From Halalkalibacter oceani (GTDB lineage: Bacteria > Bacillota > Bacilli > Bacillales > Bacillaceae_D): 64,000 nt of DNA. The notes beneath the pieces were generated by a model that was not told the DNA's origin, made no database searches, and saw only the letters and a program-made list of their open reading frames with translations. The stretch is taken from assembly GCF_023715605.1 (NCBI RefSeq), contig NZ_JAMBOL010000001.1:124001-188000 (forward strand), given 5' to 3'. The position numbers were made by a program, and so were the translations under genes. Positions 42,490 to 50,575 of this stretch are shown here, piece after piece; the first letter of the stretch is position 1; each line of letters opens with the position of its first letter.

Positions 42490-44013
42490 ATGACGCAGGA
42501 AGATACATTTCATGAGCGGACGGAGAAGCTGCGCGCCGGAGGAAAGCCGCATTACCATGCCAGCAATAAAGCGCAAAACAAGCTGTTCGTCCGCGAACGG
42601 CTCAAGCTGCTTTTGGACGATGGTCTGGCGCTGGAAGACGGATTGTTTGCCAATGCGTTAAAGGAAGGGCTGCCGGCTGACGGTGTTGTCACGGGAATAG
42701 GCAAGATAAATGGACAGACCGTGTGCGTGATCGCCAACGATTCGACCGTCAAGGCCGGGTCGTGGGGAGCCAAGACGGTCGAAAAAATGATACGAATGCA
42801 GGAAACCGCTGAAAAGCTCCACGTCCCGCTGCTCTATTTAGTCGACTCTGCCGGGGCGAGAATTACCGATCAAGTTGAGATGTTCCCGGGACGACGCGGG
42901 GCAGGCCGGATTTTTTACGAGCAGATCAAGCTGTCGGGCAAGGTACCGCAAATCTGTCTTCTATTCGGACCGTCCGCCGCCGGCGGCGCCTATATTCCTG
43001 CTTTTTGCGATACGGTAATAATGGTCGACGGCAATGCGTCGATGTATTTAGGCTCACCGCGGATGGCCGAGATGGTCATTGGCGAGAAAGTGTCGCTTGA
43101 AGAAATGGGAGGAGCGCGGATGCACTGTCAAGTGTCGGGCTGCGGCGATATTCTGGGGGCGACAGAGGAGGAGGCTATCCGTTTTGCCCGCGATTATTTG
43201 CGTTATTTTCCGGCGAGCTATAAGGAGCGGCCTCGCCGGGCTGAGCCGCGGCCGTCCGTTCCCGGCTCGATAGATGAGCTGATTCCGGCCAATCAAAATG
43301 CCCCTTTTGATATGTATCAGCTGATTGAGCGGCTGATCGACGAGAACTCCTTTTTTGAATGGAAGAAGCTGTTCGCGCCCGAGCTGATTACCGGATTCGC
43401 CCATTTGGACGGACGGGTGATCGGAATCGTCGCCAATCAGCCAAAGGTAAAAGGAGGCGTGCTTTTTCCCGATTCAGCCGATAAGGCGGCAAAATTTATG
43501 ACGCTCTGTGATGCCTTTCATATTCCACTGCTTTTTCTCGCCGATATTCCGGGTTTCATGATCGGAACGAAAGTCGAGCGCGCCGGGATTATTCGCCACG
43601 GCGCGAAAATGATCGCCGCGATGGCCGAAGCGACTGTCCCGAAGATTTCCGTAATTATTCGCAAGGCATATGGTGCAGGGCTGTACGCGATGGCCGGTCC
43701 CGCGTTCGAGCCGGATTGCTGTCTCGCCCTCCCACAGGCACAAATTGCCGTCATGGGGCCGGAAGCGGCCGTGCAGGCCGTGTATGCGAAAAAAATTGCC
43801 GAGCTTCCTCCGGAAAAAAGAGCCGCTTTTATCGAGGAGCGTCGCAACGCTTATCAGCAGGATATTGATATTTATCATCTTGCCTCCGAAATGGTCGTTG
43901 ACGGGATCGTAGAAGGCGATGATTTGCGGGAGGAGCTGACCCGACGCTTTTCCGCTTATGAAGGACAGGAAAGAACGTTTAGCGAACGGAAGCACCCGGT
44001 GTATCCCGTGTAA
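42490..44013 (+). CDS. yngE: Acyl-CoA carboxyltransferase subunit (methylcrotonyl/propionyl-CoA type)
   Basis: This 507-residue protein has two crotonase-like halves of a carboxyltransferase. Residues about 95-175 contain LLYLVDSAGARITDQ and GPSAAGGAYIPAF, and the second half has PLLFLADIPGFMIGTKVERAG and RKAYGAGLYAMAGPAFEP. It transfers carboxyl from biotin to 3-methylcrotonyl-CoA by context. ATG 42490 follows GGAGGGA. With yngH and yngHB it completes a three-part carboxylase. Confidence 0.93.
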   Translation: MTQEDTFHERTEKLRAGGKPHYHASNKAQNKLFVRERLKLLLDDGLALEDGLFANALKEGLPADGVVTGIGKINGQTVCVIANDSTVKAGSWGAKTVEKMIRMQETAEKLHVPLLYLVDSAGARITDQVEMFPGRRGAGRIFYEQIKLSGKVPQICLLFGPSAAGGAYIPAFCDTVIMVDGNASMYLGSPRMAEMVIGEKVSLEEMGGARMHCQVSGCGDILGATEEEAIRFARDYLRYFPASYKERPRRAEPRPSVPGSIDELIPANQNAPFDMYQLIERLIDENSFFEWKKLFAPELITGFAHLDGRVIGIVANQPKVKGGVLFPDSADKAAKFMTLCDAFHIPLLFLADIPGFMIGTKVERAGIIRHGAKMIAAMAEATVPKISVIIRKAYGAGLYAMAGPAFEPDCCLALPQAQIAVMGPEAAVQAVYAKKIAELPPEKRAAFIEERRNAYQQDIDIYHLASEMVVDGIVEGDDLREELTRRFSAYEGQERTFSERKHPVYPV

Positions 44014-44028
44014 GAAAGGAGTAGAGCC

Positions 44029-45966
44029 GTGGAAAAAAGCTGGCGTCCTTCAGTGGACGAAATCGAAAGAACAAGGCTTTATCAATGGATGGAAAGACTC
44101 GGTTTTACTGATTATGAGGAGTTTTACGAGCGCTCGATTACCGATCCCGGCTGGTTTTGGGAACAGGCGGAAAAAGAGCTGGGAATCAGCTGGTATAGGC
44201 GCTATGAGAGGGCTTATGACCCGGCCAGGGGGATCGAATGGCCGATTTGGTACCGTGGCGGTCTGCTTAACGCCAGCTATAATGCGATTGAAAAATGGAG
44301 CGCCACGGCAGAATATCGTCAACAGCCGGCCCTTTTTTGGGAAGGTGAGGATCGGCAAAAGCGGAGCATGAGCTTTCAGGAGCTGACGGAGGAAACGGAG
44401 CGGATCGCCGCCGGGTTGAAGAAGCTCGGTGTGAAGCGTGGAGATGTCGTGATGATCTATATGCCGGTGCTAGCGGAAACGGTGATTGCGCTGATGGCGA
44501 TAGCGAAGCTCGGCGCGATTTTTTCCCCGATTTTCTCCGGCTATGGATACGAGGCTGTCGCAACGCGGCTTCAAGCGGCTGAGGCGGTGGCTGTCATCAC
44601 CGCTGACGGCTACTTCCGCAAAGGGCAGGAAATTGCGATGAAGCAGGAGCTTGATCAGGCATTAGCCTTGTGCCCGACTGTTCAGCATGTCGTCGTCGTT
44701 GAGCGGCTGAAAACGGCAGTTTCGTGGAAAGAGGGACGCGATGTAAAATGGACAGCACTTCTTCACTCGCCGCCGCTTAAAAAAACAGAAACGATGAACA
44801 GCGACGACCCGTTGATGATTTTATATACGTCGGGAACGAGCGGCAAGCCGAAGGGCACCGTCCATACTCATAGCGGCTTTCCGTTGAAAGCGGCGTTTGA
44901 TGCCGGGATTTGCATGGACGTGAACAAGAAGGACCGCATGTTTTGGTATACTGACTTCGGCTGGATGATGGGACCTTTTCTTATGTTCGGTGCCTTGCTT
45001 AATGGTGCCGCGATTGTGCTTTATGAAGGCGCTCCCGACTATCCGGCCCCCGATCGGCTTTGGCAGCTGGCGACTGAGTACAAGGTGACTCATTTCGGTC
45101 TTTCACCGACCTTGGTGCGGGCGCTGATGAAGTATGGTGAACAGTGGACGCAGAGGCATGAGTTGTCTGAATTAAAGGTGCTGGCCTCAACAGGTGAACC
45201 GTGGAATGATAAACCGTGGGAATGGCTGTTTACCCATGTTGGCAAAAGCCGGCTGCCGATCATCAACTATTCAGGCGGCACGGAAATTGCCGGCGGGATT
45301 TTAGGAAATATTCTGATCCGGCCGATTGAGCCGAGTACGTTTAATGCCGCCTTGCCGGGAATGGCGGCGGCCGTGTATTCGGCGGAAGGGAAAGAGGTCA
45401 TAGAAGAAGCCGGTGAGCTGATTTTGACAAAGCCGTGGGTCGGGATGACAAACGGGTTTTGGAACGAGCCGGAACGTTATATTGAGACGTATTGGTCCCG
45501 CTGGCCATCCGTGTGGGTGCATGGTGATACCGCTGTCCGCAGCGCGTCGGGCTATTGGCGAATCAGCGGACGTTCGGACGATACGTTTACGATTGCCGGA
45601 AAGCGGATCGGACCAAATGAATTTGAAACGGCTTTGGTCAGTCATAGCGCCGTTCATGAAGCGGGGGCAATCAGCATTCCCGATCCAATAAAAGGAGAGG
45701 CGGCGATCTGCTTTGTTGTTCTCCACGGGGATGTGTCGGCAAATGAGTCATTGAAACAGGAGCTAAAGACTCATCTCGCGCGGACGTTGGGAAAAGCGTT
45801 CATCCCGCAGGCGATTCACTTTATTCCTGATTTGCCAAAAACAAAAAATGGAAAAGTGATGCGGCGCATTTTGAAGGCCACCTATGCAGGCGAAGAGGTC
45901 GGCAACCAAACGGCACTTGAAAATCCCGAGATCGTAAATGAGATCAAAGCACTGCGCCCGAAATAA
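44029..45966 (+). CDS. yngI: AMP-forming acyl-CoA synthetase
   Basis: This 645-residue ANL-superfamily enzyme activates a carboxylic acid with ATP and CoA. The P-loop is LYTSGTSGKPKGTVHTH, followed by YTDFGWMMGPF and NYSGGTEIAGGIL. The hinge region SGRSDDTFTIAGKRIGPNE and the C-terminal PKTKNGKVMRRIL lysine motif are intact. An N-terminal ACAS_N-like domain makes it longer than Bacillus subtilis YngI and closer to acetyl/acetoacetyl-CoA synthetases. In this operon it may activate acetoacetate from HMG-CoA cleavage, or isovalerate. The symbol is by operon position, so orthology is uncertain. GTG 44029 follows AAGGAG. Confidence 0.85.
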   Translation: MEKSWRPSVDEIERTRLYQWMERLGFTDYEEFYERSITDPGWFWEQAEKELGISWYRRYERAYDPARGIEWPIWYRGGLLNASYNAIEKWSATAEYRQQPALFWEGEDRQKRSMSFQELTEETERIAAGLKKLGVKRGDVVMIYMPVLAETVIALMAIAKLGAIFSPIFSGYGYEAVATRLQAAEAVAVITADGYFRKGQEIAMKQELDQALALCPTVQHVVVVERLKTAVSWKEGRDVKWTALLHSPPLKKTETMNSDDPLMILYTSGTSGKPKGTVHTHSGFPLKAAFDAGICMDVNKKDRMFWYTDFGWMMGPFLMFGALLNGAAIVLYEGAPDYPAPDRLWQLATEYKVTHFGLSPTLVRALMKYGEQWTQRHELSELKVLASTGEPWNDKPWEWLFTHVGKSRLPIINYSGGTEIAGGILGNILIRPIEPSTFNAALPGMAAAVYSAEGKEVIEEAGELILTKPWVGMTNGFWNEPERYIETYWSRWPSVWVHGDTAVRSASGYWRISGRSDDTFTIAGKRIGPNEFETALVSHSAVHEAGAISIPDPIKGEAAICFVVLHGDVSANESLKQELKTHLARTLGKAFIPQAIHFIPDLPKTKNGKVMRRILKATYAGEEVGNQTALENPEIVNEIKALRPK

Positions 45967-45988
45967 CCTAGGGGGATGAAAAAGCACG

Positions 45989-46083
45989 GCAATGGCTTCA
46001 CACGCCACAGGATATTAAAGATGGTGGCGGTTCCGCTCATTGCTTCGAGCTTGCGACAAAGGCTTTTGTCGCAAGCTCTTTTT
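45989..46083 (+). repeat. Structured intergenic element, copy 6 (short form), with terminator
   Basis: GCAATG (45989-45994) pairs with CATTGC (46038-46043) and CGCCAC (46003-46008) with GTGGCG (46024-46029). The inner hairpin of the other copies is missing here. A perfect terminator follows, GAGCTTGCGACAAA (46047-46060) with TTTGTCGCAAGCTC (46065-46078), then TTTTTCC, which ends the yng-type operon. Confidence 0.72.
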
Positions 46084-46160
46084 CCATTTATTACACAGCT
46101 TGTGCGTACATATCTGCCTCTAAAAAAACCACACTAGAAGTACAGAAGGAGGTGAATCAA

Positions 46161-46373
46161 ATGGCTAGCAACAATAACGGAAATTCAAACCAACTTCTTG
46201 TACCTGGTGTACAACAAGCGCTTGATCAAATGAAATACGAAATTGCGCAAGAATTTGGCGTGCAGCTTGGAGCTGATGCGACTTCTCGTTCTAACGGTTC
46301 TGTAGGTGGAGAAATCACGAAGCGCCTTGTCCAAATGGCTGAACAGCAAATGGGCGGATTTAAACAACAATAA
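46161..46373 (+). CDS. Alpha/beta-type small acid-soluble spore protein
   Basis: This 70-residue spore protein coats and protects DNA in the dormant spore. [33 protein letters not shown] is represented by [10 protein letters not shown], the GPR protease site (cut after Glu27), and by [17 protein letters not shown] at the end. ATG 46161 follows AGGAGGTG with 6 bases. Expression in the forespore under SigG is expected from the family, though I found no clear SigG promoter. A terminator-like hairpin at 46392-46415 separates it from the next gene. Confidence 0.97.
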   Translation: MASNNNGNSNQLLVPGVQQALDQMKYEIAQEFGVQLGADATSRSNGSVGGEITKRLVQMAEQQMGGFKQQ

Positions 46374-46391
46374 TGAAATGGCTTTAAAAAG

Positions 46392-46415
46392 AGGGTGTCC
46401 GTTTAGGGCACCCTT
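46392..46415 (+). terminator. Terminator-like hairpin after the SASP gene
   Basis: GAGGGTGTCC pairs with GGGCACCCTT around GTTTA (one mismatch), followed by TTAAAC. The T tract is short. Confidence 0.6.
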
Positions 46416-46437
46416 TAAACAATGGGGAGGTATCGAA

Positions 46438-46683
46438 ATGGCAATCTGTACGGTTTGCAACGGCATGAGTCAAATTGATTACACATGCCCAGCTTGTCAT
46501 GTACGCACTGTTGATTTTGGCAAAATTATGGATTACGAAGACAGCTACAAGCCCTATGAAGAAATTGAAGTAGCGAAGGCCGCCAACGGCATCGCAAATG
46601 ACCGGGAAGAACAGCTTTGTCCTCATTATATGATTTGTCCCGCCTGTTCGAGCTCTTTTGTGTATCAAGTAAAAGAACAGTAA
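46438..46683 (+). CDS. Small Cys-rich (zinc-ribbon-like) protein
   Basis: This 81-residue protein has Cys pairs CTVC (4 and 7), CPAC (17 and 20) and CPHYMICPAC (61, 67 and 70, with His63), which could bind one or two zinc ions. The middle part is acidic and Tyr-rich. ATG 46438 follows GGGGAGG at good spacing; longer in-frame starts run through the SASP gene and are rejected. I do not recognise the family firmly. Its place beside a SASP gene may suggest a sporulation-linked role, but this is only context. Confidence 0.75.
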   Translation: MAICTVCNGMSQIDYTCPACHVRTVDFGKIMDYEDSYKPYEEIEVAKAANGIANDREEQLCPHYMICPACSSSFVYQVKEQ

Positions 46684-46718
46684 GCCCCCTCCTTTTCCTC
46701 CTAATTTAGCGAATTTTC

Positions 46719-46748
46719 TTGCAAAAATATCGAGAAAGACTATATAAT
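46719..46748 (+). promoter_or_regulatory. SigA-type promoter of the SDR gene
   Basis: TTGCAA (46719-46724) and TATAAT (46743-46748) are 18 bases apart, 58 bases before the start codon. Confidence 0.7.
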
Positions 46749-46778
46749 GTGAAGCATATTCCTTTGTTATTGAAGGGA

Positions 46779-46792
46779 TAAAAACGTTAACA
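46779..46792 (+). promoter_or_regulatory. cre-like box before the SDR gene
   Basis: TAAAAACGTTAACA matches cre in 13 of 14 positions (A for G at the second). It lies downstream of the promoter and 13 bases before the start codon. Confidence 0.5.
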
Positions 46793-46805
46793 GGGGGAAT
46801 AGACT

Positions 46806-47582
46806 GTGGTAGAGGAACAACAAAAAATTGCAGTGGTGACAGGAGGGAGCCGCGGCATTGGAAAAGCGGTCGTCAAAAGGCTTCTTCAAGCAGGGCATCT
46901 CGTTGTGTTCGGCAGCCGTACGGAAGCCGATAGTAAGCAAACTGTAACGGAGCTTTCCTCAATCGGAGAAGTTCATGGACTTGTGCTTGACGTTTCCGAA
47001 CGGAAGTCTGTTCAGCAATTTGTCGATGAAGTGATCGATCGGTTTGGCCGGATTGACATTCTCGTTAACTGTGCCGGAATTAATATCCGCATTCCAGCTG
47101 AGGACTATCAGGAAGAGGATTGGGAGAAAGTATTAAATATTAATTTAAGCGGGGCGTACCGGATGTGTCAGGAAGTCGGTAAGCAGATGATTCAACAGCA
47201 GTCAGGTAAAATATTAAATATTACATCGATGCAGTCTCATATCGTTACCCCGAACCAAAGTGCCTATGCTTCAGCGAAAGGTGGACTTGTCCAATATACG
47301 AAGCTGCTAGCCGTTGAATGGGGCAAGCATAATATTCAAGTGAATGCCGTCAGCCCAGGTTTTATTGAAACGGAAATGACGCGAAGAACACTGGAGGAAC
47401 CGGATTACCGCCAAAAACTGCTCAATCAAACAGCTCAGCAGCGCTTCGGAACACCGGAAGAAGTCGCGGAAGCCGTTGAGTTTCTTGTATCGGAGCGGGC
47501 GAGTTTTATCACCGGCCATATTTTAGCGGTTGATGGCGGATTCCTTGCCGGTCATCCTTCCTTTGTTCCACCACAATCATAA
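46806..47582 (+). CDS. Short-chain dehydrogenase/reductase
   Basis: This 258-residue classical SDR has cofactor loop VVTGGSRGIGKAV, NCAG in LVNCAGINIRI, and the catalytic set Ser (NITSMQSH), Tyr and Lys (SAYASAKGGLVQYTKLL), with VNAVSPGFIETEM and GHILAVDGGF. It resembles gluconate/3-oxoacyl-type reductases. GTG 46806 follows AGGGGGAA. Promoter and cre-like box precede it. An iron-type alcohol dehydrogenase follows 71 bases later with its own operator-like palindrome. Confidence 0.9.
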   Translation: MVEEQQKIAVVTGGSRGIGKAVVKRLLQAGHLVVFGSRTEADSKQTVTELSSIGEVHGLVLDVSERKSVQQFVDEVIDRFGRIDILVNCAGINIRIPAEDYQEEDWEKVLNINLSGAYRMCQEVGKQMIQQQSGKILNITSMQSHIVTPNQSAYASAKGGLVQYTKLLAVEWGKHNIQVNAVSPGFIETEMTRRTLEEPDYRQKLLNQTAQQRFGTPEEVAEAVEFLVSERASFITGHILAVDGGFLAGHPSFVPPQS

Positions 47583-47591
47583 TTATTTATT

Positions 47592-47604
47592 ATGGTCAGA
47601 CCAT
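47592..47604 (+). promoter_or_regulatory. FadR/GntR-type operator palindrome
   Basis: ATGGTCAGACCAT is a perfect palindrome around CAG. Its core TGGT-N3-ACCA is the classic FadR-subfamily GntR site. It lies 49 bases before the alcohol dehydrogenase start. Confidence 0.5.
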
Positions 47605-47622
47605 CATTCCTAATGAAAAAAA

Positions 47623-47636
47623 TGATTGCGCTTACA
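47623..47636 (+). promoter_or_regulatory. cre-like box before the Fe-ADH gene
   Basis: TGATTGCGCTTACA matches cre in 13 of 14 positions and ends 17 bases before the start codon. Confidence 0.55.
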
Positions 47637-47653
47637 AAGAGAGGGAGGAGAAA

Positions 47654-48823
47654 ATGGGGAAAAATTATCAATTTTCAATTCCAACGATCATCAAATGTGG
47701 TCGGGGTATTTCCGCTCAAATTGGAGAAACATTGAAAAGCTATCGTCTTAAGAAGCTGTTAATTGTCACGGACAAAGGAGTCAGACAGGCGAATTTGCTG
47801 GAAAAAATTGAAGCCTCCTTACGCAGCAGCGGGATTGATTATACCATTTATAATGACGTAGAGCCGAATCCGAAGGCGGAGCTGGTCGAGGAAGGGGTCT
47901 CTTTTCTCAACGCCGAGCAATGTGATTCGGTGCTAGGCATCGGCGGAGGAAGCAGTCTCGACACGGCGAAGGGGATCGCGGCGATGGTAACAAATAACGG
48001 AAGCATTCTTGACTATGAAGGGATTGGCAAGCTGCCGAACCCGACTCTGCCATTGTTTGCGATCCCCACGACAGCGGGAACAGGCAGTGAAGCCACAGCT
48101 TCAACCGTTTTTACAGACCGCGAGACGCTGTTTAAAGCGGTCATTATCAGCCCTCATCTCTTTCCAAAGGTCTCCTTTTTAGATCCGGACTTGATTTTGC
48201 AGCTGCCACAAGGCATTACAGCGGCCACAGGAATGGATGCCCTAACCCATGCGATTGAATCCTACGTGTCGAAGGATGCGACGCCTGTGAGTCGCGCGCT
48301 GGCGATTCAGGCGATTAAAATGATCGCCACTGATTTAGAGAAAACCTATTTCGTCGGCACGGATGTGGAGAGCCGGGAAAATATGCTCGTTGCCTCGATG
48401 CTGGCCGGAGTCGCCTTTTCGCAGTCGCGTTTAGGAAATGTACATGCGATTTCTCATACGTTCGGCGGCGTGTTCAACATTCCGCACGGAATCGCCAATG
48501 CGACGCTGCTGCCATTTGTCATGGAGTTTAATCTTCCGGCCTGCGCTGAGAAAATGAAGGATATTGCCGTTGCGCTCGGGGAAAATGTGACGGGGTTAAA
48601 TACGCTTCAGGCAGGGGAGAAAGCAATTGAGGCTGTCAAACGGTTAAATCAATCTTTGAATATACCAAATAATATTAAAGAGTTAGGCGTTTCACTTGAC
48701 CACTTGCCGCAAATGGTCGAAGATTCGATGAGAAGCGCAAATGTCCTGTCAAATCCCCGCCTGACACGGGCCGAAGATATTGCAGCAATTATCGAACGCG
48801 CTTACGCCACTGAGGAGCTTTGA
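47654..48823 (+). CDS. Iron-containing alcohol dehydrogenase
   Basis: This 389-residue protein belongs to the group III (Fe-dependent) alcohol dehydrogenases. GIGGGSSLDTAKGIA binds NAD; PTTAGTGSEATASTVF and MDALTHAIESYVSKDATP give the Asp/His, and the SHTFGGVFNIPHGIANATLLP histidines complete the metal site. It oxidises an alcohol or reduces an aldehyde. ATG 47654 follows GGGAGGAG. GntR-type palindrome and cre-like box precede it. It is followed by a NIPSNAP gene. Confidence 0.92.
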   Translation: MGKNYQFSIPTIIKCGRGISAQIGETLKSYRLKKLLIVTDKGVRQANLLEKIEASLRSSGIDYTIYNDVEPNPKAELVEEGVSFLNAEQCDSVLGIGGGSSLDTAKGIAAMVTNNGSILDYEGIGKLPNPTLPLFAIPTTAGTGSEATASTVFTDRETLFKAVIISPHLFPKVSFLDPDLILQLPQGITAATGMDALTHAIESYVSKDATPVSRALAIQAIKMIATDLEKTYFVGTDVESRENMLVASMLAGVAFSQSRLGNVHAISHTFGGVFNIPHGIANATLLPFVMEFNLPACAEKMKDIAVALGENVTGLNTLQAGEKAIEAVKRLNQSLNIPNNIKELGVSLDHLPQMVEDSMRSANVLSNPRLTRAEDIAAIIERAYATEEL

Positions 48824-48896
48824 TCCCTCTTTACATACCGGTCATTGATCCGTACAGTGATGGTAGAAACGATACTACAAAAAAGGAGATGATTAC

Positions 48897-49226
48897 ATGT
48901 TTTATGAAATGAGAACGTACACGATTAAAGTAGGGAAAGTCCCGGAGTATTTAAAGCATTTTGAGGAAAATGGTCTTCCGGTTATTACGAAATATGCCAA
49001 GCTTGTCGCCTGGTGGTACACGGATATTGGCGAACTAAACCAGGTCATTCACGTCTGGGAATACGAAAGCATGGATGACCGCGCTGTGAAAAGAAGACAG
49101 CTTTATCAGGATCCCGACTGGATTGAAAAATTTGTGCCGACCGCTTTTCCGATGCTTGAAAAGCAGGAGTCGAAGCTGCTCTATGCCGCCGACTTTTCCC
49201 CAATTGGCGGAAAAAACAAGTCATAA
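48897..49226 (+). CDS. NIPSNAP family protein
   Basis: This 109-residue protein begins MFYEMRTYTIKVGKVPEYLKHF and has VITKYAKLVAWWYTDIGELN and VWEYESMDDRAVKRRQL, the NIPSNAP (ferredoxin-like dimeric alpha/beta barrel) signature. Bacterial NIPSNAP proteins often sit beside catabolic dehydrogenases, as here, but their reaction is not known. ATG 48897 follows AAAAGGAG. A terminator follows. Confidence 0.88.
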   Translation: MFYEMRTYTIKVGKVPEYLKHFEENGLPVITKYAKLVAWWYTDIGELNQVIHVWEYESMDDRAVKRRQLYQDPDWIEKFVPTAFPMLEKQESKLLYAADFSPIGGKNKS

Positions 49227-49248
49227 TGACAGGAGCCTGGGACAAAGG

Positions 49249-49292
49249 AAGCTGCTGAAAAAGTATGATTTTCACTTTTTCAGCAGCTTTTT
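49249..49292 (+). terminator. Rho-independent terminator after the NIPSNAP gene
   Basis: AAGCTGCTGAAAAAGT (49249-49264) pairs perfectly with ACTTTTTCAGCAGCTT (49274-49289), then TTT. It also serves to separate this operon from the convergent msmX-like gene. Confidence 0.85.
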
Positions 49293-49362
49293 CGTGATGA
49301 GCGGAGCCATTACTCTTCTTCGAGTTCCCTTTTTCCAGGCTCTTACGCGAGATAAGCCGTCT

Positions 49363-50460
49363 TTATTTAATGACGAGCTCAGTCTCTTTGTCAAAGAAAT
49401 GGACTTTGTTCATATCAAGGGCGAGATCAATTGAATCGCCACTCGCCACCGTTGTGCGGGAATCAATACGGGCGATGAGCTCCTGTCCTTCAATCGTTGT
49501 ATAAAGAATCGTTTCCGCTCCCATCAGTTCCGCCACATCAACCTGCACCGTGATCTTTGTGCCAGGCGAAGCCTCAATAAACGCCAGTTCATCATGAACA
49601 TCCTCAGGGCGAATGCCGAGAATCAGTTCTTCCCCATCATAGCCTTTCTCCTTTAGCACTTTTAAGCGGGCGCTTGGAACCTTGATCGCAATATTGCCCG
49701 CCTGGAACGAGTCGCCCTCAATCCGACCCTGGAGAAAGTTCATTGCCGGGGAGCCGATGAAACCCCCGACGAAAATATTTTTTGGGTTGTCATACACTTC
49801 TTTTGGCGAGCCGACCTGCTGAATAAAGCCGTCCTTCATAATGACAATCCGTGTCGCCATCGTCATCGCTTCCGTCTGGTCATGCGTGACGTAAATCGTT
49901 GTTGTTTGCAGGCGCTTGTGCAGCTTAATAATTTCCGCTCTCATTTGTACGCGCAATTTTGCATCGAGATTGGAAAGCGGTTCATCCATAAGAAACACTT
50001 GCGGGTCGCGGACAATCGCCCGTCCGAGAGCGACGCGCTGCCGCTGTCCGCCCGACATCGCTTTCGGTTTTCGATCGAGCATTTCCTCTAAGCCGAGAAT
50101 TTTGGCGGCATCTCTCACCCGCCGGTCAATTTCATCTTTTTTAAACTTGCGGAGCTTAAGCCCGAACGCCATATTGTCATAAACATTCATATGAGGATAG
50201 AGCGCATAATTCTGGAACACCATCGCAATATCGCGATCCTTTGGGGCGACATCATTCATACGTTTTGAGCCGATATACAAATCACCCTTTGAAATGTCCT
50301 CCAACCCGGCAATCATCCGCAAGGTCGTTGATTTTCCACAGCCGGAAGGACCGACAAACACGATAAACTCCTTATCCTCAATATCGAGGTTAAAATCGGT
50401 CACAGCGGTGACATCCCCATCATATACCTTGTACACATTCTTTAATTGAATCTCTGCCAT
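49363..50460 (-). CDS. msmX: Multi-sugar ABC transporter ATPase (MsmX/UgpC type)
   Basis: This protein of about 365 residues has an ABC domain with Walker A GPSGCGKS (37-44), signature MSGGQRQRVALGRAIV and Walker B VFLMDEPLSNLDA, then the C-terminal OB-type (TOBE/MalK regulatory) domain with GIRPEDVHDE. It is very close in sequence layout to Bacillus subtilis MsmX, the shared ATPase for several sugar importers. No permease is nearby, which also fits a shared ATPase. Two in-frame ATGs exist at 50463 and 50460; the second is better spaced from GAGGAGGG. Confidence 0.93.
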   Translation of the reverse strand: MAEIQLKNVYKVYDGDVTAVTDFNLDIEDKEFIVFVGPSGCGKSTTLRMIAGLEDISKGDLYIGSKRMNDVAPKDRDIAMVFQNYALYPHMNVYDNMAFGLKLRKFKKDEIDRRVRDAAKILGLEEMLDRKPKAMSGGQRQRVALGRAIVRDPQVFLMDEPLSNLDAKLRVQMRAEIIKLHKRLQTTTIYVTHDQTEAMTMATRIVIMKDGFIQQVGSPKEVYDNPKNIFVGGFIGSPAMNFLQGRIEGDSFQAGNIAIKVPSARLKVLKEKGYDGEELILGIRPEDVHDELAFIEASPGTKITVQVDVAELMGAETILYTTIEGQELIARIDSRTTVASGDSIDLALDMNKVHFFDKETELVIK

Positions 50461-50519
50461 CATTGTCCCTCCTCATTAACTTATTTGAATTGTAAGTTTT
50501 TTGAGAAAGAAGAGCTATG

Positions 50520-50564
50520 GCAACGTTGCACAAACTTTTATGGAACCGCTGTGCACAATGACAA
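50520..50564 (-). promoter_or_regulatory. Promoter and operator-like palindrome of the msmX-like gene
   Basis: On the minus strand TTGTCA (50564-50559) and TAAAAG (50540-50535) are 18 bases apart. A perfect 10-bp palindrome GCAACGTTGC (50529-50520) lies just downstream of the -10, a plausible repressor site. It is not a full cre match. Confidence 0.5.
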
Positions 50565-50575
50565 ATAGGCACCAC

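Noticed and set aside
50520-50529. cre box before msmX
   Set aside because: The AACGTT core fits, but the flanking TG and CA positions of the consensus do not line up.
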